Shown here piece by piece: positions 32,387 to 41,462 of a DNA stretch of 47,718 bases (the stretch's first letter is position 1; each line of letters begins with the position of its first letter). The DNA lies in the NCBI GenBank assembly GCA_023443765.1, contig JAEZTA010000015.1, positions 1 to 47,718 of the forward strand. Direction: 5' to 3'. The translations under genes were made by a program, and so were the position numbers. Under the pieces are notes generated by a model. The model had not been told where the DNA came from. It saw only the letters and a program-made list of their open reading frames with translations, and made no database searches. The DNA is from Bacteroidota bacterium. GTDB lineage: Bacteria > Bacteroidota > Bacteroidia > Bacteroidales > Rikenellaceae.

Positions 32387-33590
32387 TCTGAGTAATATTT
32401 TCCAGGGTATTTCGACGCTGCTGCAATCCGATCCTGCGATCATGTATTCGCGCATCGGGTTGATATTGCTGGGTATCCTGCTGGTTTACCTGGGACGCAA
32501 AGGCGTCCTCGAACCGCTGGTCATGATTCCGATGGGACTGGGTATGGCCGCCGTGAATGCCGGCGTGCTGATCTTCCCCGGCGGCATCCACGGCAACCTG
32601 TTCCTCGACCCGATGGTCACGGATACCGACCAGTTGATGAATATCCTGCAGATTGATTTCCTGCAGCCGATCTATACCTTTACCTTCAGCAACGGCCTGA
32701 TCGCCTGCCTGATCTTTATGGGTATCGGAACGATGCTCGACATCAATTTCGTGCTGGCGAAACCCCTGCAGAGCATGTTCCTTGCCCTGTGCGCCGAGTT
32801 GGGAACGTTCGCCGTGCTGCCGATCGCCTATTCGATGGGACTCAGCCCCAGCGACAGCGCTTCGATCGCGATGGTGGGCGGGGCCGACGGCCCGATGGTG
32901 CTTTTCACCTCGCTCAACCTTTCAAAGGAGATTTTCGTGCCGATCACGGTCGTCGCCTACCTGTACCTCGGCCTGACCTACGGCGGTTATCCTTATCTGG
33001 TGCGGGCGATGGTCCCCAAACGCCTGCGGGCTATCAAGATGAAACCGGCGAAGAAGCCGTCGAAGCAGTACAGCCCTGCGACCAAGATTTCGTTCGCCGT
33101 GGTGATGTGCGTGATCCTGTGCCTGCTCTTCCCGGTGGCCGCTCCGCTATTCTTCTCGCTCTTTATCGGCGTGGTTATCAAGGAGTCCGGGCTGAAACAC
33201 GTGAATGATTTTATCAGCGGGCCGATGCTCTACGGTTCCACGTTCTTCCTGGGCATCCTGCTGGGCGTGCTATGCGACGCGCATACGCTGCTCGATCCCA
33301 CAGTGCTCAAACTGCTCGTTCTGGGAATCCTCGCCCTGCTGATCTCGGGCATCGGCGGCATCCTGGGCGGATATATCATGTATTTCTTCAAAAAGGGCAA
33401 TTTCAACCCCGTCATCGGCATCGCTGCTGTCAGCTGCGTGCCCACGACGGCCAAGGTAGCCCAGAAGATCGTTTCGCACGACAACCCGTCGTCGATGATC
33501 CTGCCCGACGCACTGGGCGCCAATATCATGGGCGTCATCACATCGGCCATCATCGCTGCAATCTATGTGACGGTAATTCCGATGTTGTAA
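32373..33590 (+). CDS. Sodium ion-translocating decarboxylase beta subunit (OadB/GcdB/MmdB family)
   Basis: The protein has 405 residues. It is a polytopic membrane protein with about nine helices. The motif MVGGADGPMVLFTSLNL corresponds to the region holding the essential Na+-coupling Asp of OadB, and CVPTTAKVAQKIV is also typical. In the complex this subunit decarboxylates carboxybiotin and pumps Na+ outward. The alpha (carboxyltransferase) and biotin-carrier genes are not in this window, so it must partner with proteins encoded elsewhere. It overlaps the preceding small gene by 14 bases and ends in a strong terminator. Confidence 0.92.
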   Translation: MEKFDLSNIFQGISTLLQSDPAIMYSRIGLILLGILLVYLGRKGVLEPLVMIPMGLGMAAVNAGVLIFPGGIHGNLFLDPMVTDTDQLMNILQIDFLQPIYTFTFSNGLIACLIFMGIGTMLDINFVLAKPLQSMFLALCAELGTFAVLPIAYSMGLSPSDSASIAMVGGADGPMVLFTSLNLSKEIFVPITVVAYLYLGLTYGGYPYLVRAMVPKRLRAIKMKPAKKPSKQYSPATKISFAVVMCVILCLLFPVAAPLFFSLFIGVVIKESGLKHVNDFISGPMLYGSTFFLGILLGVLCDAHTLLDPTVLKLLVLGILALLISGIGGILGGYIMYFFKKGNFNPVIGIAAVSCVPTTAKVAQKIVSHDNPSSMILPDALGANIMGVITSAIIAAIYVTVIPML

Positions 33591-33608
33591 ACGTATGATC
33601 CTGAAAAT

Positions 33609-33636
33609 AAAACGGCCCGCGGGAGCGGGCCGTTTT
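33609..33636. terminator. Bidirectional terminator between oadB-like gene and ugd
   Basis: A perfect 12-bp stem (AAAACGGCCCGC, loop GGGA) is followed by TTTTGTTTTTG on the + strand and by TTTTATTTTC on the - strand. It separates convergent genes. Confidence 0.92.
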
Positions 33637-33643
33637 GTTTTTG

Positions 33644-34960
33644 TTATTTTCCGATGCCGGAATAGCGGAATCCCGCTGCCGTGACCTCCTGTTTGTCGAA
33701 GATGTTGCGGCCGTCGACGATCACATTGTCGCGCATCATCGCGTGCAGTTGCGGCCAGTCGGGCATGCGCAGCTCCTTCCATTCGGTCAGCAGGGCGATT
33801 GCATCGGCGCCTTCCGCCGCTTCGTACATCGTCTGGGCGTAATGGACCGGCTTGCCCTCCATCCGGCGGCGGCACTCGGGCATTGCTACGGGGTCGTAGG
33901 CGCGTACTTCGGCTCCTGCGTCGAGCAGGCGGCTGATCACCACCGTTGCCGGGGCTTCGCGCATGTCGTCGGTCTCGGGCTTGAAGGCAAGTCCCCAGAT
34001 CGTGATGACCTTGCCCCGCAGGTCGCCCAGCGCGGCCTTCAATTTCTCGAAAACAACCTCTTTCTGCTCTTCGTTGACCCGTTCGACGGCCTCGATGACC
34101 TGCATCGTGTAACCGTATTCGCGGGCCGTGTGGGCCAGCGCCTTCACGTCCTTCGGGAAGCACGAACCGCCGTAGCCGCAGCCGGGGTAGAGGAACTTGT
34201 TGCCGATGCGGGCGTCGGAACCGATGCCCTTGCGGACCATCTCCACGTCGGCGCCCACGCGGTCGCAGAGGTTGGCGATCTCGTTCATGAACGAGATGCG
34301 CGTAGCGAGCATGGCGTTGGCGGCGTATTTGGTCATTTCGGCTGAGGGGATGTCCATGAACAGCACGCGGAAATTGGTGATCAGGAACGGACGGTAGAGT
34401 TTGGCCATCAGCTTGCGGGCCCGTTCGCTGTCAACGCCCACGACCACGCGGTCGGGCGACATGAAATCCTTGATCGCCGCGCCTTCCTTCAGGAATTCGG
34501 GGTTCGAGGCCACGTCGAACGGAATCTTGCAGCCGCGCTTTTCGAGTTCCTCCTCGATCACGGCGCGCACCTTCTGCGCCGTACCGACGGGCACGGTGCT
34601 CTTGGTGACGAGCACGGTGTATTTTTTGATGTGCCGGCCGAACGTACGGGCCACGTCGAGGACGTATTTCAGGTCGGCCGAACCGTCCTCATCGGGCGGG
34701 GTTCCCACGGCCGAGAAGACCACCTCGACATGGGGCAGGCACTTCGTGAGGTCGGTCGTGAAGTGCAGGCGTCCCGCCTCCACATTGCGCCGTACGAGCT
34801 CTTCGAGTCCCGGTTCGTAAATCGGGATGACGCCCGCATTCAGTCCGTCGATCTTTTTGGTGTCGATGTCCACACATGTGATGTCGAGACCCATTTCGGC
34901 GAAACAGGCGCCCGATACGAGCCCGACGTAACCTGTCCCCACGATTGCTATTTTCATCAT
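33644..34960 (-). CDS. ugd: UDP-glucose 6-dehydrogenase
   Basis: The protein has 438 residues. NAD-binding starts at GTGYVGLVSG. The central segment has FLKEGAAIKDFMSPDRVV and the catalytic Cys in GYGGSCFPKD (about residue 267). The C-terminal Rossmann domain has IWGLAFKPETDDMREAP. It oxidises UDP-glucose to UDP-glucuronate for surface polysaccharides. Methionine codons at 34960 and 34957 are both possible starts. It is a single gene here, with no polysaccharide genes beside it. Confidence 0.95.
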   Translation of the reverse strand: MMKIAIVGTGYVGLVSGACFAEMGLDITCVDIDTKKIDGLNAGVIPIYEPGLEELVRRNVEAGRLHFTTDLTKCLPHVEVVFSAVGTPPDEDGSADLKYVLDVARTFGRHIKKYTVLVTKSTVPVGTAQKVRAVIEEELEKRGCKIPFDVASNPEFLKEGAAIKDFMSPDRVVVGVDSERARKLMAKLYRPFLITNFRVLFMDIPSAEMTKYAANAMLATRISFMNEIANLCDRVGADVEMVRKGIGSDARIGNKFLYPGCGYGGSCFPKDVKALAHTAREYGYTMQVIEAVERVNEEQKEVVFEKLKAALGDLRGKVITIWGLAFKPETDDMREAPATVVISRLLDAGAEVRAYDPVAMPECRRRMEGKPVHYAQTMYEAAEGADAIALLTEWKELRMPDWPQLHAMMRDNVIVDGRNIFDKQEVTAAGFRYSGIGK

Positions 34961-34989
34961 AAACTCAGCGTTTATTTTCTTTCGGAGTG

Positions 34990-34997
34990 TAAATATA
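34990..34997 (-). promoter_or_regulatory. Candidate -7 box for ugd (TATATTTA)
   Basis: On the - strand this reads TATATTTA, one base off TAnnTTTG, 30 bases upstream of the start. No convincing -33 element is seen. Confidence 0.35.
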
Positions 34998-35030
34998 GTG
35001 CTTTTTTCGAAATAACATCGCGGGGGCCTG

Positions 35031-35055
35031 AAAAAGGCGGCCCGAAGACCGCCTT
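35031..35055 (-). terminator. Terminator of the flavo-diiron protein gene
   Basis: On the - strand, AAGGCGG (35055-35049), an 8-base loop and CCGCCTT (35040-35034) lead into TTTTTC. It sits directly after the stop of the flavo-diiron gene. Confidence 0.8.
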
Positions 35056-35060
35056 GTGTG

Positions 35061-36251
35061 TTATTTGCCGCATTTGCATTTGACGATACCGTCCGCCAGC
35101 GTCCCGCAGGGATCGTGCATGTCGGGCGAGAAACCCTGCTTCATCTCCACGGGTTCGCAGATGGGTTCCCACTTCATCTTCTGGGCGAACTCCGAGAGCA
35201 GGCGCACCGAGGCCCCGGCCCAGCAGAACGAACCGAACCAGCCGAATTTGCGGTGGGGGATACCCCGGGCCGCGATGCGGTCGAGCAGCTCGGCCACGGG
35301 CGGGAACAGGCAGCCGTTGTAGGTCGGACCGCCGACGATCAGCGTGTCGAAGCGGAATACGTCGCGCAGGACCACCGAAGGATCGGCATAGGTGAGGTTG
35401 TAGACCCGGATCGGGCCGACACCCCGGGCAGCTACCTCACGCGCGATGCGCTCGGCCATCTGCTCCGTGTTGCCGTACATCGAGGCGTAGGCTATGACCA
35501 CGCCCGGTTCGCCTTCGTAGCGGCTCTGGCGGTCGTAGATGTCCATGACCCTGGCGATCTGCTGCTGCCACACGGGACCGTGCGTCGAACAGATCGTCTC
35601 GACGGGCAGCGTGCGAACCTTCTGAAGCGCTTTCTGCACGGGAACGCCGTATTTGCCCACGATGCAGGCGTAGTAACGGCGCATCTCGTCCCAGTAGCGG
35701 TCGACTTCGACCTGCGAATCGGTGATGCCGCCGTCGAGCGCTCCGAACGTACCGAAGGCGTCGCCCGTGAAGAGCGTCCGGTCGCCGGCGCACCACGTAA
35801 CCATTGTCTCGGGCCAGTGGACCATCGGAATCATATGGAACGACAGCGTTTTGCCGCCCAGATCGAGCGTGTCGCCCTCCCTGACCTCGACCGTTCCGGC
35901 GGCGATGCCGTAGAAACCGTCGATCATCTGGAGGGTTTTGGCGTTGCCGACGATCTCCAGTTCGGGGTAGATGCGGCGCAGGGCCGTGATCGACGACGAA
36001 TGGTCGGGTTCCATGTGGTTGACGACCAGATAGTCGATCTTGCGGTCGCCGATAGCCTCGCGGATGTTGGCTTCGAGACGGCTGCCGAAAGCCTCCTCGA
36101 CGGTGTCGATCAGGGCGATCTTCTCGCCTACGACCAGATAGGCGTTGTACGAAACGCCCATCGGAAGCGACCAGAGGGATTCGAAGCGCGTGGTAGTACG
36201 GTCATTAACTCCGACGTAGTGGATGCCGGGTAGTATTTCAGTAATTGCCAT
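35061..36251 (-). CDS. FprA-type flavo-diiron protein (A-type flavoprotein)
   Basis: The protein has 396 residues. The N-terminal metallo-beta-lactamase domain carries the diiron ligands in HMEPDHSSS, MVHWPETMV, GDAFG and STHGPVW. The C-terminal flavodoxin domain (about 250-390) binds FMN at SMYGNTEQMA. These cytoplasmic enzymes reduce O2 to water or NO to N2O and protect anaerobes. The start is ATG 36251 (MAITEILPGIHY); a longer start at 36278 falls inside the -7 box. Oddity: the tail reads HDPCGTLADGIVKCKCGK, with three Cys, beyond the normal flavodoxin end. The reducing partner (rubredoxin) is not in the window. Confidence 0.92.
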   Translation of the reverse strand: MAITEILPGIHYVGVNDRTTTRFESLWSLPMGVSYNAYLVVGEKIALIDTVEEAFGSRLEANIREAIGDRKIDYLVVNHMEPDHSSSITALRRIYPELEIVGNAKTLQMIDGFYGIAAGTVEVREGDTLDLGGKTLSFHMIPMVHWPETMVTWCAGDRTLFTGDAFGTFGALDGGITDSQVEVDRYWDEMRRYYACIVGKYGVPVQKALQKVRTLPVETICSTHGPVWQQQIARVMDIYDRQSRYEGEPGVVIAYASMYGNTEQMAERIAREVAARGVGPIRVYNLTYADPSVVLRDVFRFDTLIVGGPTYNGCLFPPVAELLDRIAARGIPHRKFGWFGSFCWAGASVRLLSEFAQKMKWEPICEPVEMKQGFSPDMHDPCGTLADGIVKCKCGK

Positions 36252-36277
36252 AAACGTTTTTTTAGTATGTACCGGCA

Positions 36278-36285
36278 CAAATTTA
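36278..36285 (-). promoter_or_regulatory. -7 box of the flavo-diiron gene (TAAATTTG)
   Basis: On the - strand this is an exact TAnnTTTG match, 27 bases upstream of the chosen start. The expected transcript start is near 36271. Confidence 0.55.
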
Positions 36286-36390
36286 CGAAAAAATCCGTTT
36301 CGTCCATGTGGCTGGCTTTTTTATTCCACAGGCAAGTCGCATGCCGGGGTGTGGAAAAGGGAAGTTGTGCGTATCGCTCCGAAAGCAAAA

Positions 36391-36418
36391 CGCCGCAATC
36401 CAACGAGGGATTGCGGCG
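36391..36418 (-). terminator. Terminator at the end of the SusCD/protease locus
   Basis: An 11-bp stem (CGCCGCAATCC / GGATTGCGGCG) with a 6-base loop is followed on the - strand by TTTTGCTTTC. It lies just after the lipocalin-like gene. Confidence 0.88.
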
Positions 36419-36438
36419 CATGCCGGTATGAAAGACGG

Positions 36439-36909
36439 TTACAGGAACCGGGGTTCCGATGCCCGGCTCTGGGGGCTTGCTTCCACGGCATCGGAGATGA
36501 TCTCTGCGGGAATTGCCGCCTTGGCGAATACGGTGACATCGTCGCTCTTCGTGCTGGTCAGCGTCATCCGTGTTCCGTCCGCGTTGAATGAAACCCGGTA
36601 CGAGGGGCTTCCCCACGGGGTGTTATCGCTGTATTTGCCGCTGAGCGTGGGCTTGTCGTAGGTATAAGTTCCGTCCAGGTGGACGTACTCGGGTGTGTAC
36701 AACCGCTGGTAGAGTTGGAACGAACCCGCCTCGCTGAATGAGATGTAGATGTCGGCTGCGGTGAGCGAACTCCACGAAACCATGTGCCATTCGCCGATGA
36801 CCGAGCCGTCGCCGGTTTCGGGTCCCGGGGTATCTTTCGAGGAATCGCCGCATCCGGTCAGTGCGAATGCCGCGACGAGGCCGATCAATAACAGTTTGAT
36901 GCTTTTCAT
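36439..36909 (-). CDS. Small lipocalin-like lipoprotein
   Basis: The protein has 156 residues. A lipoprotein signal with lipobox LTGC is followed by an acidic linker. The body begins VIGEWHMVSWSSL and continues with alternating strands (DIYISFSEAGSF, LDGTYTYDKPTLSG, YRVSFNADGTRMTLTS), a pattern of Bacteroidetes lipocalin-like domains that bind small ligands. It is 14 bases after the subtilase gene and last in the locus, so it may help the protease or bind its products. Function is not known. Confidence 0.7.
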   Translation of the reverse strand: MKSIKLLLIGLVAAFALTGCGDSSKDTPGPETGDGSVIGEWHMVSWSSLTAADIYISFSEAGSFQLYQRLYTPEYVHLDGTYTYDKPTLSGKYSDNTPWGSPSYRVSFNADGTRMTLTSTKSDDVTVFAKAAIPAEIISDAVEASPQSRASEPRFL

Positions 36910-36923
36910 AATAGCTACTTATT

Positions 36924-38951
36924 TTATAACCAACCTCCGTTCTGGGAATGAATTTCGCGGGCGATCAGGGCGAATTCCTTCGTGATCGGCATGCCGCTCA
37001 TGCCGCTGCCGTCGCCGCTGCCTGCGACCAGTTTGACCTTGACGATCGCCGATCCGGACTTGGTGCATTTGAAGATGACCTGGTTGGCGAATATGGTCGG
37101 AGCGGCCGAAATGCCGAGCCGGGACATGTCCTCCGCGGAGATTTCGAATCCGCTGATTTTCAGGTCCAGGTTGCCGCCGCCGAGGTAGGGTTGCAGGTTC
37201 AGCGTATACTGGCTGCCCGTGGGAACCGGAATGCAGGTGATTCCGCGAATGTTCATCAGCAGTTGGTAGGCGTCGATGTAACCCGTGCCCATTCCCTTTT
37301 TGTGCTTCGACAGGTCGAGGGTCGCAAGGGCGCCCTTGTCGGTGATATACCGTTTGGTCCCGGTGCAGTACTGGTTGATGTTGTTGACCGAGGTCAGCAG
37401 CAGTGCCGTGAATTCGCTCCGGGTAAAGCTTTTGCCGAGTTGCAGCGCATAGGACAGTCCGAGCGCCGCAACGCCCGAAACATGCGGGCAGGCCATCGAC
37501 GTACCCTGCATATAACCGTATTTTCCACCGTTGACAGTCGACAATACTTCGGATCCTCCGTCTGTTTTTTGCTCAAGTATCGACTGGTAAGCGTCGCCGC
37601 CGGGGGCTGCGATGTTGCAGGCCGGGCCGTAGTTGGTGTAATAGGCCGGCGTATAGTCGCACGACATCGCCGTTACGGAAATATAATCGCTGTAAGCGCC
37701 GGGGTAACCCGACATGCCGGTCAAATCGTTGCCTGCGGCAAATATGGCGAGTCCTCCGCTGATGGCCGCACAGTTCTGCTTGGCGATGAAGTAGTCGATT
37801 GCCTGTTTTTCGGCGCTGGCGCCGCTGGAATAGGCTGCGTCGGAGGTTACTGAGCCGGCGGGGTATCCGTAACTGCACTGGATGATCGCCGCGCCGTTGT
37901 CGGCGGCGTACTTGATGGCTTTTGCCGATATGGCCGCAGAGCCGCCGTCGTCGTCGTGGAAAATCTGGCAGGACATGATCTTTACGCCATCGTTTTTGCC
38001 CGAGCCGCCTGCAACTCCTGCGACTCCTCTGCCGTTGTTATTCACTGCCGAAACCGTTCCGGCCACGTGTGTGCCGTGATCCGGCGCATCGCCCTTGGTG
38101 CTGATGGTCAGCGTCGTGTTGTCGACGAAGTTGAATCCGTGTATATCGTCGATATAGCCGTTCGAATCGTCGTCCTGACCTTCCGTGCCGTTCTGCTCGC
38201 GTGTGTTGACCCACATGTTGGCGGCCAGGTCGGGGTGATCCCACTGTACGCAGTTGTCGACGACAGCCACGATGACGCGCGGGTCGCCCGTGCAGAGTTT
38301 CCAGGCTTCACCGCAGTTGACATCGGCGCCGGCTTTGATCTTCGAATAGATCGCCTTGTCTCCGGTGTTGATGTAGTGCCATTGCTTGCTCAGGTAGGTG
38401 TCGTCAAACCCGACGGCTGCGCGGGTCTGCGGTGCAGCTCCGGTTTCGATCAGCGGCGTAACTTTGCCATCGTGTACGTGCATCAGTTGCTGGTTGAATT
38501 CCACCTTGCTGACTTCGGCGACCTGCGCCATGTTCCGGGCAGCTTCGTCTAAATTGACCTCTTCGTTGAACTCGACGACATACCAGCGGTGCAGGCCTGC
38601 GGCGCGCGTGCGCTCCTCATTCTGCACGTCTACCGGGAAAAGACGCTGTAACGCCCTGACCCCGATGTTGCCGAGTACCGCATCGAAATCGCTGATGCCC
38701 GAACGGGTGGCGACACCACCCGCCCGTGTAACCTGCATGACCGATGTTTCGACACTGGATACGGCGTCTTCACCGAAATAAACCAGCAGTTGGCCCTTGA
38801 CCGCATTTTCCGACGAGAAGATGAGTTTGGCCGCCGTTTTTGCATCCGGCTGGTTGCCTGCTGCCTGCTCGGTCGCGTCTTTTGTACACGATCCCAGAAC
38901 CAGCATTGCTGACAGGAGCAACAGGCTCCAGATAGTTTTTGTCCTTGTCAT
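36924..38951 (-). CDS. Subtilisin-like (S8) serine protease lipoprotein
   Basis: The protein has 675 residues. It has a lipoprotein signal with lipobox LGSC (Cys22). An inhibitor-like propeptide region covers about 45-165. The peptidase domain has Asp232 (VAVVDNCVQ), His292 (DHGTHVAG) and Ser485 (GTSMACPHVSG), so the triad is complete. The Asp site is unusual in having Asn-Cys after it rather than Thr-Gly. A C-terminal beta domain covers about 560-675. As a surface lipoprotein it probably digests extracellular protein. It is 111 bases after the large lipoprotein, with a hairpin in between, so it may be only partly co-transcribed. Confidence 0.92.
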   Translation of the reverse strand: MTRTKTIWSLLLLSAMLVLGSCTKDATEQAAGNQPDAKTAAKLIFSSENAVKGQLLVYFGEDAVSSVETSVMQVTRAGGVATRSGISDFDAVLGNIGVRALQRLFPVDVQNEERTRAAGLHRWYVVEFNEEVNLDEAARNMAQVAEVSKVEFNQQLMHVHDGKVTPLIETGAAPQTRAAVGFDDTYLSKQWHYINTGDKAIYSKIKAGADVNCGEAWKLCTGDPRVIVAVVDNCVQWDHPDLAANMWVNTREQNGTEGQDDDSNGYIDDIHGFNFVDNTTLTISTKGDAPDHGTHVAGTVSAVNNNGRGVAGVAGGSGKNDGVKIMSCQIFHDDDGGSAAISAKAIKYAADNGAAIIQCSYGYPAGSVTSDAAYSSGASAEKQAIDYFIAKQNCAAISGGLAIFAAGNDLTGMSGYPGAYSDYISVTAMSCDYTPAYYTNYGPACNIAAPGGDAYQSILEQKTDGGSEVLSTVNGGKYGYMQGTSMACPHVSGVAALGLSYALQLGKSFTRSEFTALLLTSVNNINQYCTGTKRYITDKGALATLDLSKHKKGMGTGYIDAYQLLMNIRGITCIPVPTGSQYTLNLQPYLGGGNLDLKISGFEISAEDMSRLGISAAPTIFANQVIFKCTKSGSAIVKVKLVAGSGDGSGMSGMPITKEFALIAREIHSQNGGWL

Positions 38952-39010
38952 AATTTTACAATCGTATTGTTACATGTTGTGACCGGTGTTTCGTTCCATT
39001 CGACCACAGA

Positions 39011-39042
39011 ACCCGACACGGTCGCTCGGGACTGTGTCGGGT
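39011..39042 (-). terminator. Hairpin between the large lipoprotein and the protease gene
   Basis: ACCCGACAC (39011-39019) pairs with GTGTCGGGT (39034-39042), with further CCAC/GTGG pairing outside. There is no long T-run, so it may attenuate rather than stop transcription into the protease gene. Confidence 0.5.
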
Positions 39043-39062
39043 CGTGTGGACCGGAATGAAAG

Positions 39063-41447
39063 TTATTTCAGGATCTGGTTGCTATTGCCGGTTTTGAGGT
39101 CGGCGCGGCGACCCATCTGCATCGGCAGCGGCTCACATTTGGTCGTCTTCACGCTGAGCGTGCGGACGCCGTTGTTCGTGTTGCCGTTGTTCCTGACGAA
39201 TTTGGTGTTCATCAGAAGGCTGCTGCTGTCGAACGACTTTCCGATCTGGGCCGGAACGCGAACGCTGCTGAACGGAATCTTCGTCCGGACGCCCTGAACT
39301 TTGGCTTTGGATGCCGCGGATGTCGTTCCACTCTGCTTCGTGATGGCCGTACCGTCGACATAGTAGAGTGCCATGGCTCCGATGATCTCTCCGGCATTAA
39401 AGTCGGCAACGGGAACTTCGATGTCGGTCATCAGCTTTGCAATCTGTTTCGATGTCGGATCTACCGTCAATACGATCGGATCGCTGCCTTTGCTGTCTTC
39501 ATCTGCATACGAGAAGACGCCGTAGCCGAGAGACTGGTCGGGAGTGAGTGCTTCCGTGAATTTGCCGAGCAGGTTGCCGTCCTCCTCACGGCCGAGCTGT
39601 ACGCCGCTCAGTGTCAGCGTCGACTGGGCCGAATCGTAGGTTGCGTACCATTGGGTGTCGTCTTCCATTGCGAAATCCTTCACGAAGAAGTCGGTGTTGC
39701 TTCCGACGGAAGGAACTATTTCGAATACATTTTCGAACGAGTCTTCCGCGCTGGCTACGTAGGACATATCGTATTTTCCGATGACCAATGCTCCGCTATA
39801 GGGCGGTATGGTCGTCATGAACGGCTCGGATTTGATCAGCTTCGTCTTGCCGTAGTTGTTCGTAGCTTCGACAACCAGGGTATAGGACGTACTGGGCGTC
39901 ATATTGAGCATTATGTCCCAATATTTTCCGGTAGCTGCAAGTTCTTCCATCGCATCGGCATTGAGTTCCTTGCCGTATTTATCCATTGCCCCTTGCAGGG
40001 TTAGGCCGCCGGTTTGGATCCCGATGTTTTCGATTACGGAAGTCTTGTTGAAAAAGGTCTTGATCTTCTTCATTTCCGTACCGGTGATTTCAAATACGGT
40101 CGATGAATAATCGGGGAACTGTGACACATAATCCGCAGCGTCGGGATATTCGCTGACTTTGTACAGCGTGCCTGCGATGTCGTTGGGGGCCGTGGTGCCT
40201 CCCGCACCCGGGAAATAGAACGATGCTGCAGACGCCTCGGCGGCAACCGGTTTCTGTGCTTTGTCAAGCGGCAGGGCAACTACGGTATAGGTGTCTGCAC
40301 CGGGAAGTACGACTTCGGCGGATACTTTCTCGCCGCCCACCGTGAAGGTTTTGAACGAGTTGATGTTCTCGGCCGATCCGTCGGCAATTGCTGTGACGAG
40401 CGTGGTGATTTCAGCCTCGGTCAGCTCGTTTTTGGCGAGGACGTAGTGGATGTTCGTCACGTTGGCTCCATAGGTGAAATCAATTACCGCACTTGCCGTT
40501 TCATTGTCCGGTGCGAGCTTCATGCCTCCGTAGGCTGCTGCAAGCGAATAATCTACGACTTCCGCGCCGGGCAGTAAGATGCGGAACAAACCGTTCTTGT
40601 TGGCTTCCATGGCTTTGCCGCCTCCGTAAACAAGGGCGAGGCCGCCTTTCGGGAAGGTAATTACACCATTAACCAGTGTACCTTCCTTACCGTTGTAGTT
40701 GGCGATTTCATAATCTCCGTAACTCGGATCGATGTCGGTGAAACCGGTCGGCTGACGCGATATAGTTACTTTCGTAGGATCGCTGCAGTTGATGGTGATG
40801 TTGGTCTTCTTATACGTACCGATCTGTGCTTCGATCGTGGCCTGCGGGGCATCGAAGAATTCGGTCATGAATCCCCAGCCGAACATGTCCTCGATCATGT
40901 AAATGCCCTCTTTCGACTTATGTTTGTGGATGGTAACGTCGATTTCGAGGTTATCGCCTTTGAACATATTGCAGAACCAGTCGTCACGGTATTTTCCGCT
41001 GCCCTTTATCAGTTCCCACGGCCATGGAGCGACCGTAATGCTGAGCGAACGGTTGCCATAGGGAGTGGTATTGTCCTCGTCGTTGAGGAGGAAGTCGATC
41101 GGATACTCCTTACCGTCTTCGAGTTTGGTGCGGTCGAACGTAATCAGCAGTTCGGAGGTTTCCTTGCCTGCGGCAAACGCTACGGATGAAGGAATGGTGA
41201 ACAGTCCCGATTCTTCGCTGGCGAGGACCGCTACGGTCAGCGCCTCGTCCTTGGCGATACGCTTTACCGGAATGGAGATGGAGGAGATGTCGTCGCCGAT
41301 GCTGTAGTCGGTGGTCGCATTCTCCGGGAAATAGACCTGTGCGCCATCGACATCGGGACCAGCCTTGAAGTCATCGTCGTTGCAGGCCGTGAAAAGCCCT
41401 GCTGCGATGGCGACAGTCGCTAAAAAGAATATTTTTATATTTTTCAT
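39063..41447 (-). CDS. Large lipoprotein of the SusCD/protease locus
   Basis: The protein has 794 residues. It has a lipoprotein signal (lipobox FTAC) and an acidic NDDDFKAGPDVDGAQVYFP start. The first 120 residues look like a Calx-beta-type domain (ISSISIPVKRIAKDEALTVA). Later parts are beta-rich with repeated fibronectin-like strands (SYTLVVEATNNYGKTKL). I cannot name its family. The position, 15 bases after SusD, suggests an accessory surface ligand-binding protein. It is rich in Asp, Thr and Gly and has no enzymatic motif that I recognise. Confidence 0.7.
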   Translation of the reverse strand: MKNIKIFFLATVAIAAGLFTACNDDDFKAGPDVDGAQVYFPENATTDYSIGDDISSISIPVKRIAKDEALTVAVLASEESGLFTIPSSVAFAAGKETSELLITFDRTKLEDGKEYPIDFLLNDEDNTTPYGNRSLSITVAPWPWELIKGSGKYRDDWFCNMFKGDNLEIDVTIHKHKSKEGIYMIEDMFGWGFMTEFFDAPQATIEAQIGTYKKTNITINCSDPTKVTISRQPTGFTDIDPSYGDYEIANYNGKEGTLVNGVITFPKGGLALVYGGGKAMEANKNGLFRILLPGAEVVDYSLAAAYGGMKLAPDNETASAVIDFTYGANVTNIHYVLAKNELTEAEITTLVTAIADGSAENINSFKTFTVGGEKVSAEVVLPGADTYTVVALPLDKAQKPVAAEASAASFYFPGAGGTTAPNDIAGTLYKVSEYPDAADYVSQFPDYSSTVFEITGTEMKKIKTFFNKTSVIENIGIQTGGLTLQGAMDKYGKELNADAMEELAATGKYWDIMLNMTPSTSYTLVVEATNNYGKTKLIKSEPFMTTIPPYSGALVIGKYDMSYVASAEDSFENVFEIVPSVGSNTDFFVKDFAMEDDTQWYATYDSAQSTLTLSGVQLGREEDGNLLGKFTEALTPDQSLGYGVFSYADEDSKGSDPIVLTVDPTSKQIAKLMTDIEVPVADFNAGEIIGAMALYYVDGTAITKQSGTTSAASKAKVQGVRTKIPFSSVRVPAQIGKSFDSSSLLMNTKFVRNNGNTNNGVRTLSVKTTKCEPLPMQMGRRADLKTGNSNQILK

Positions 41448-41462
41448 AAATAGCAGCGTTTT

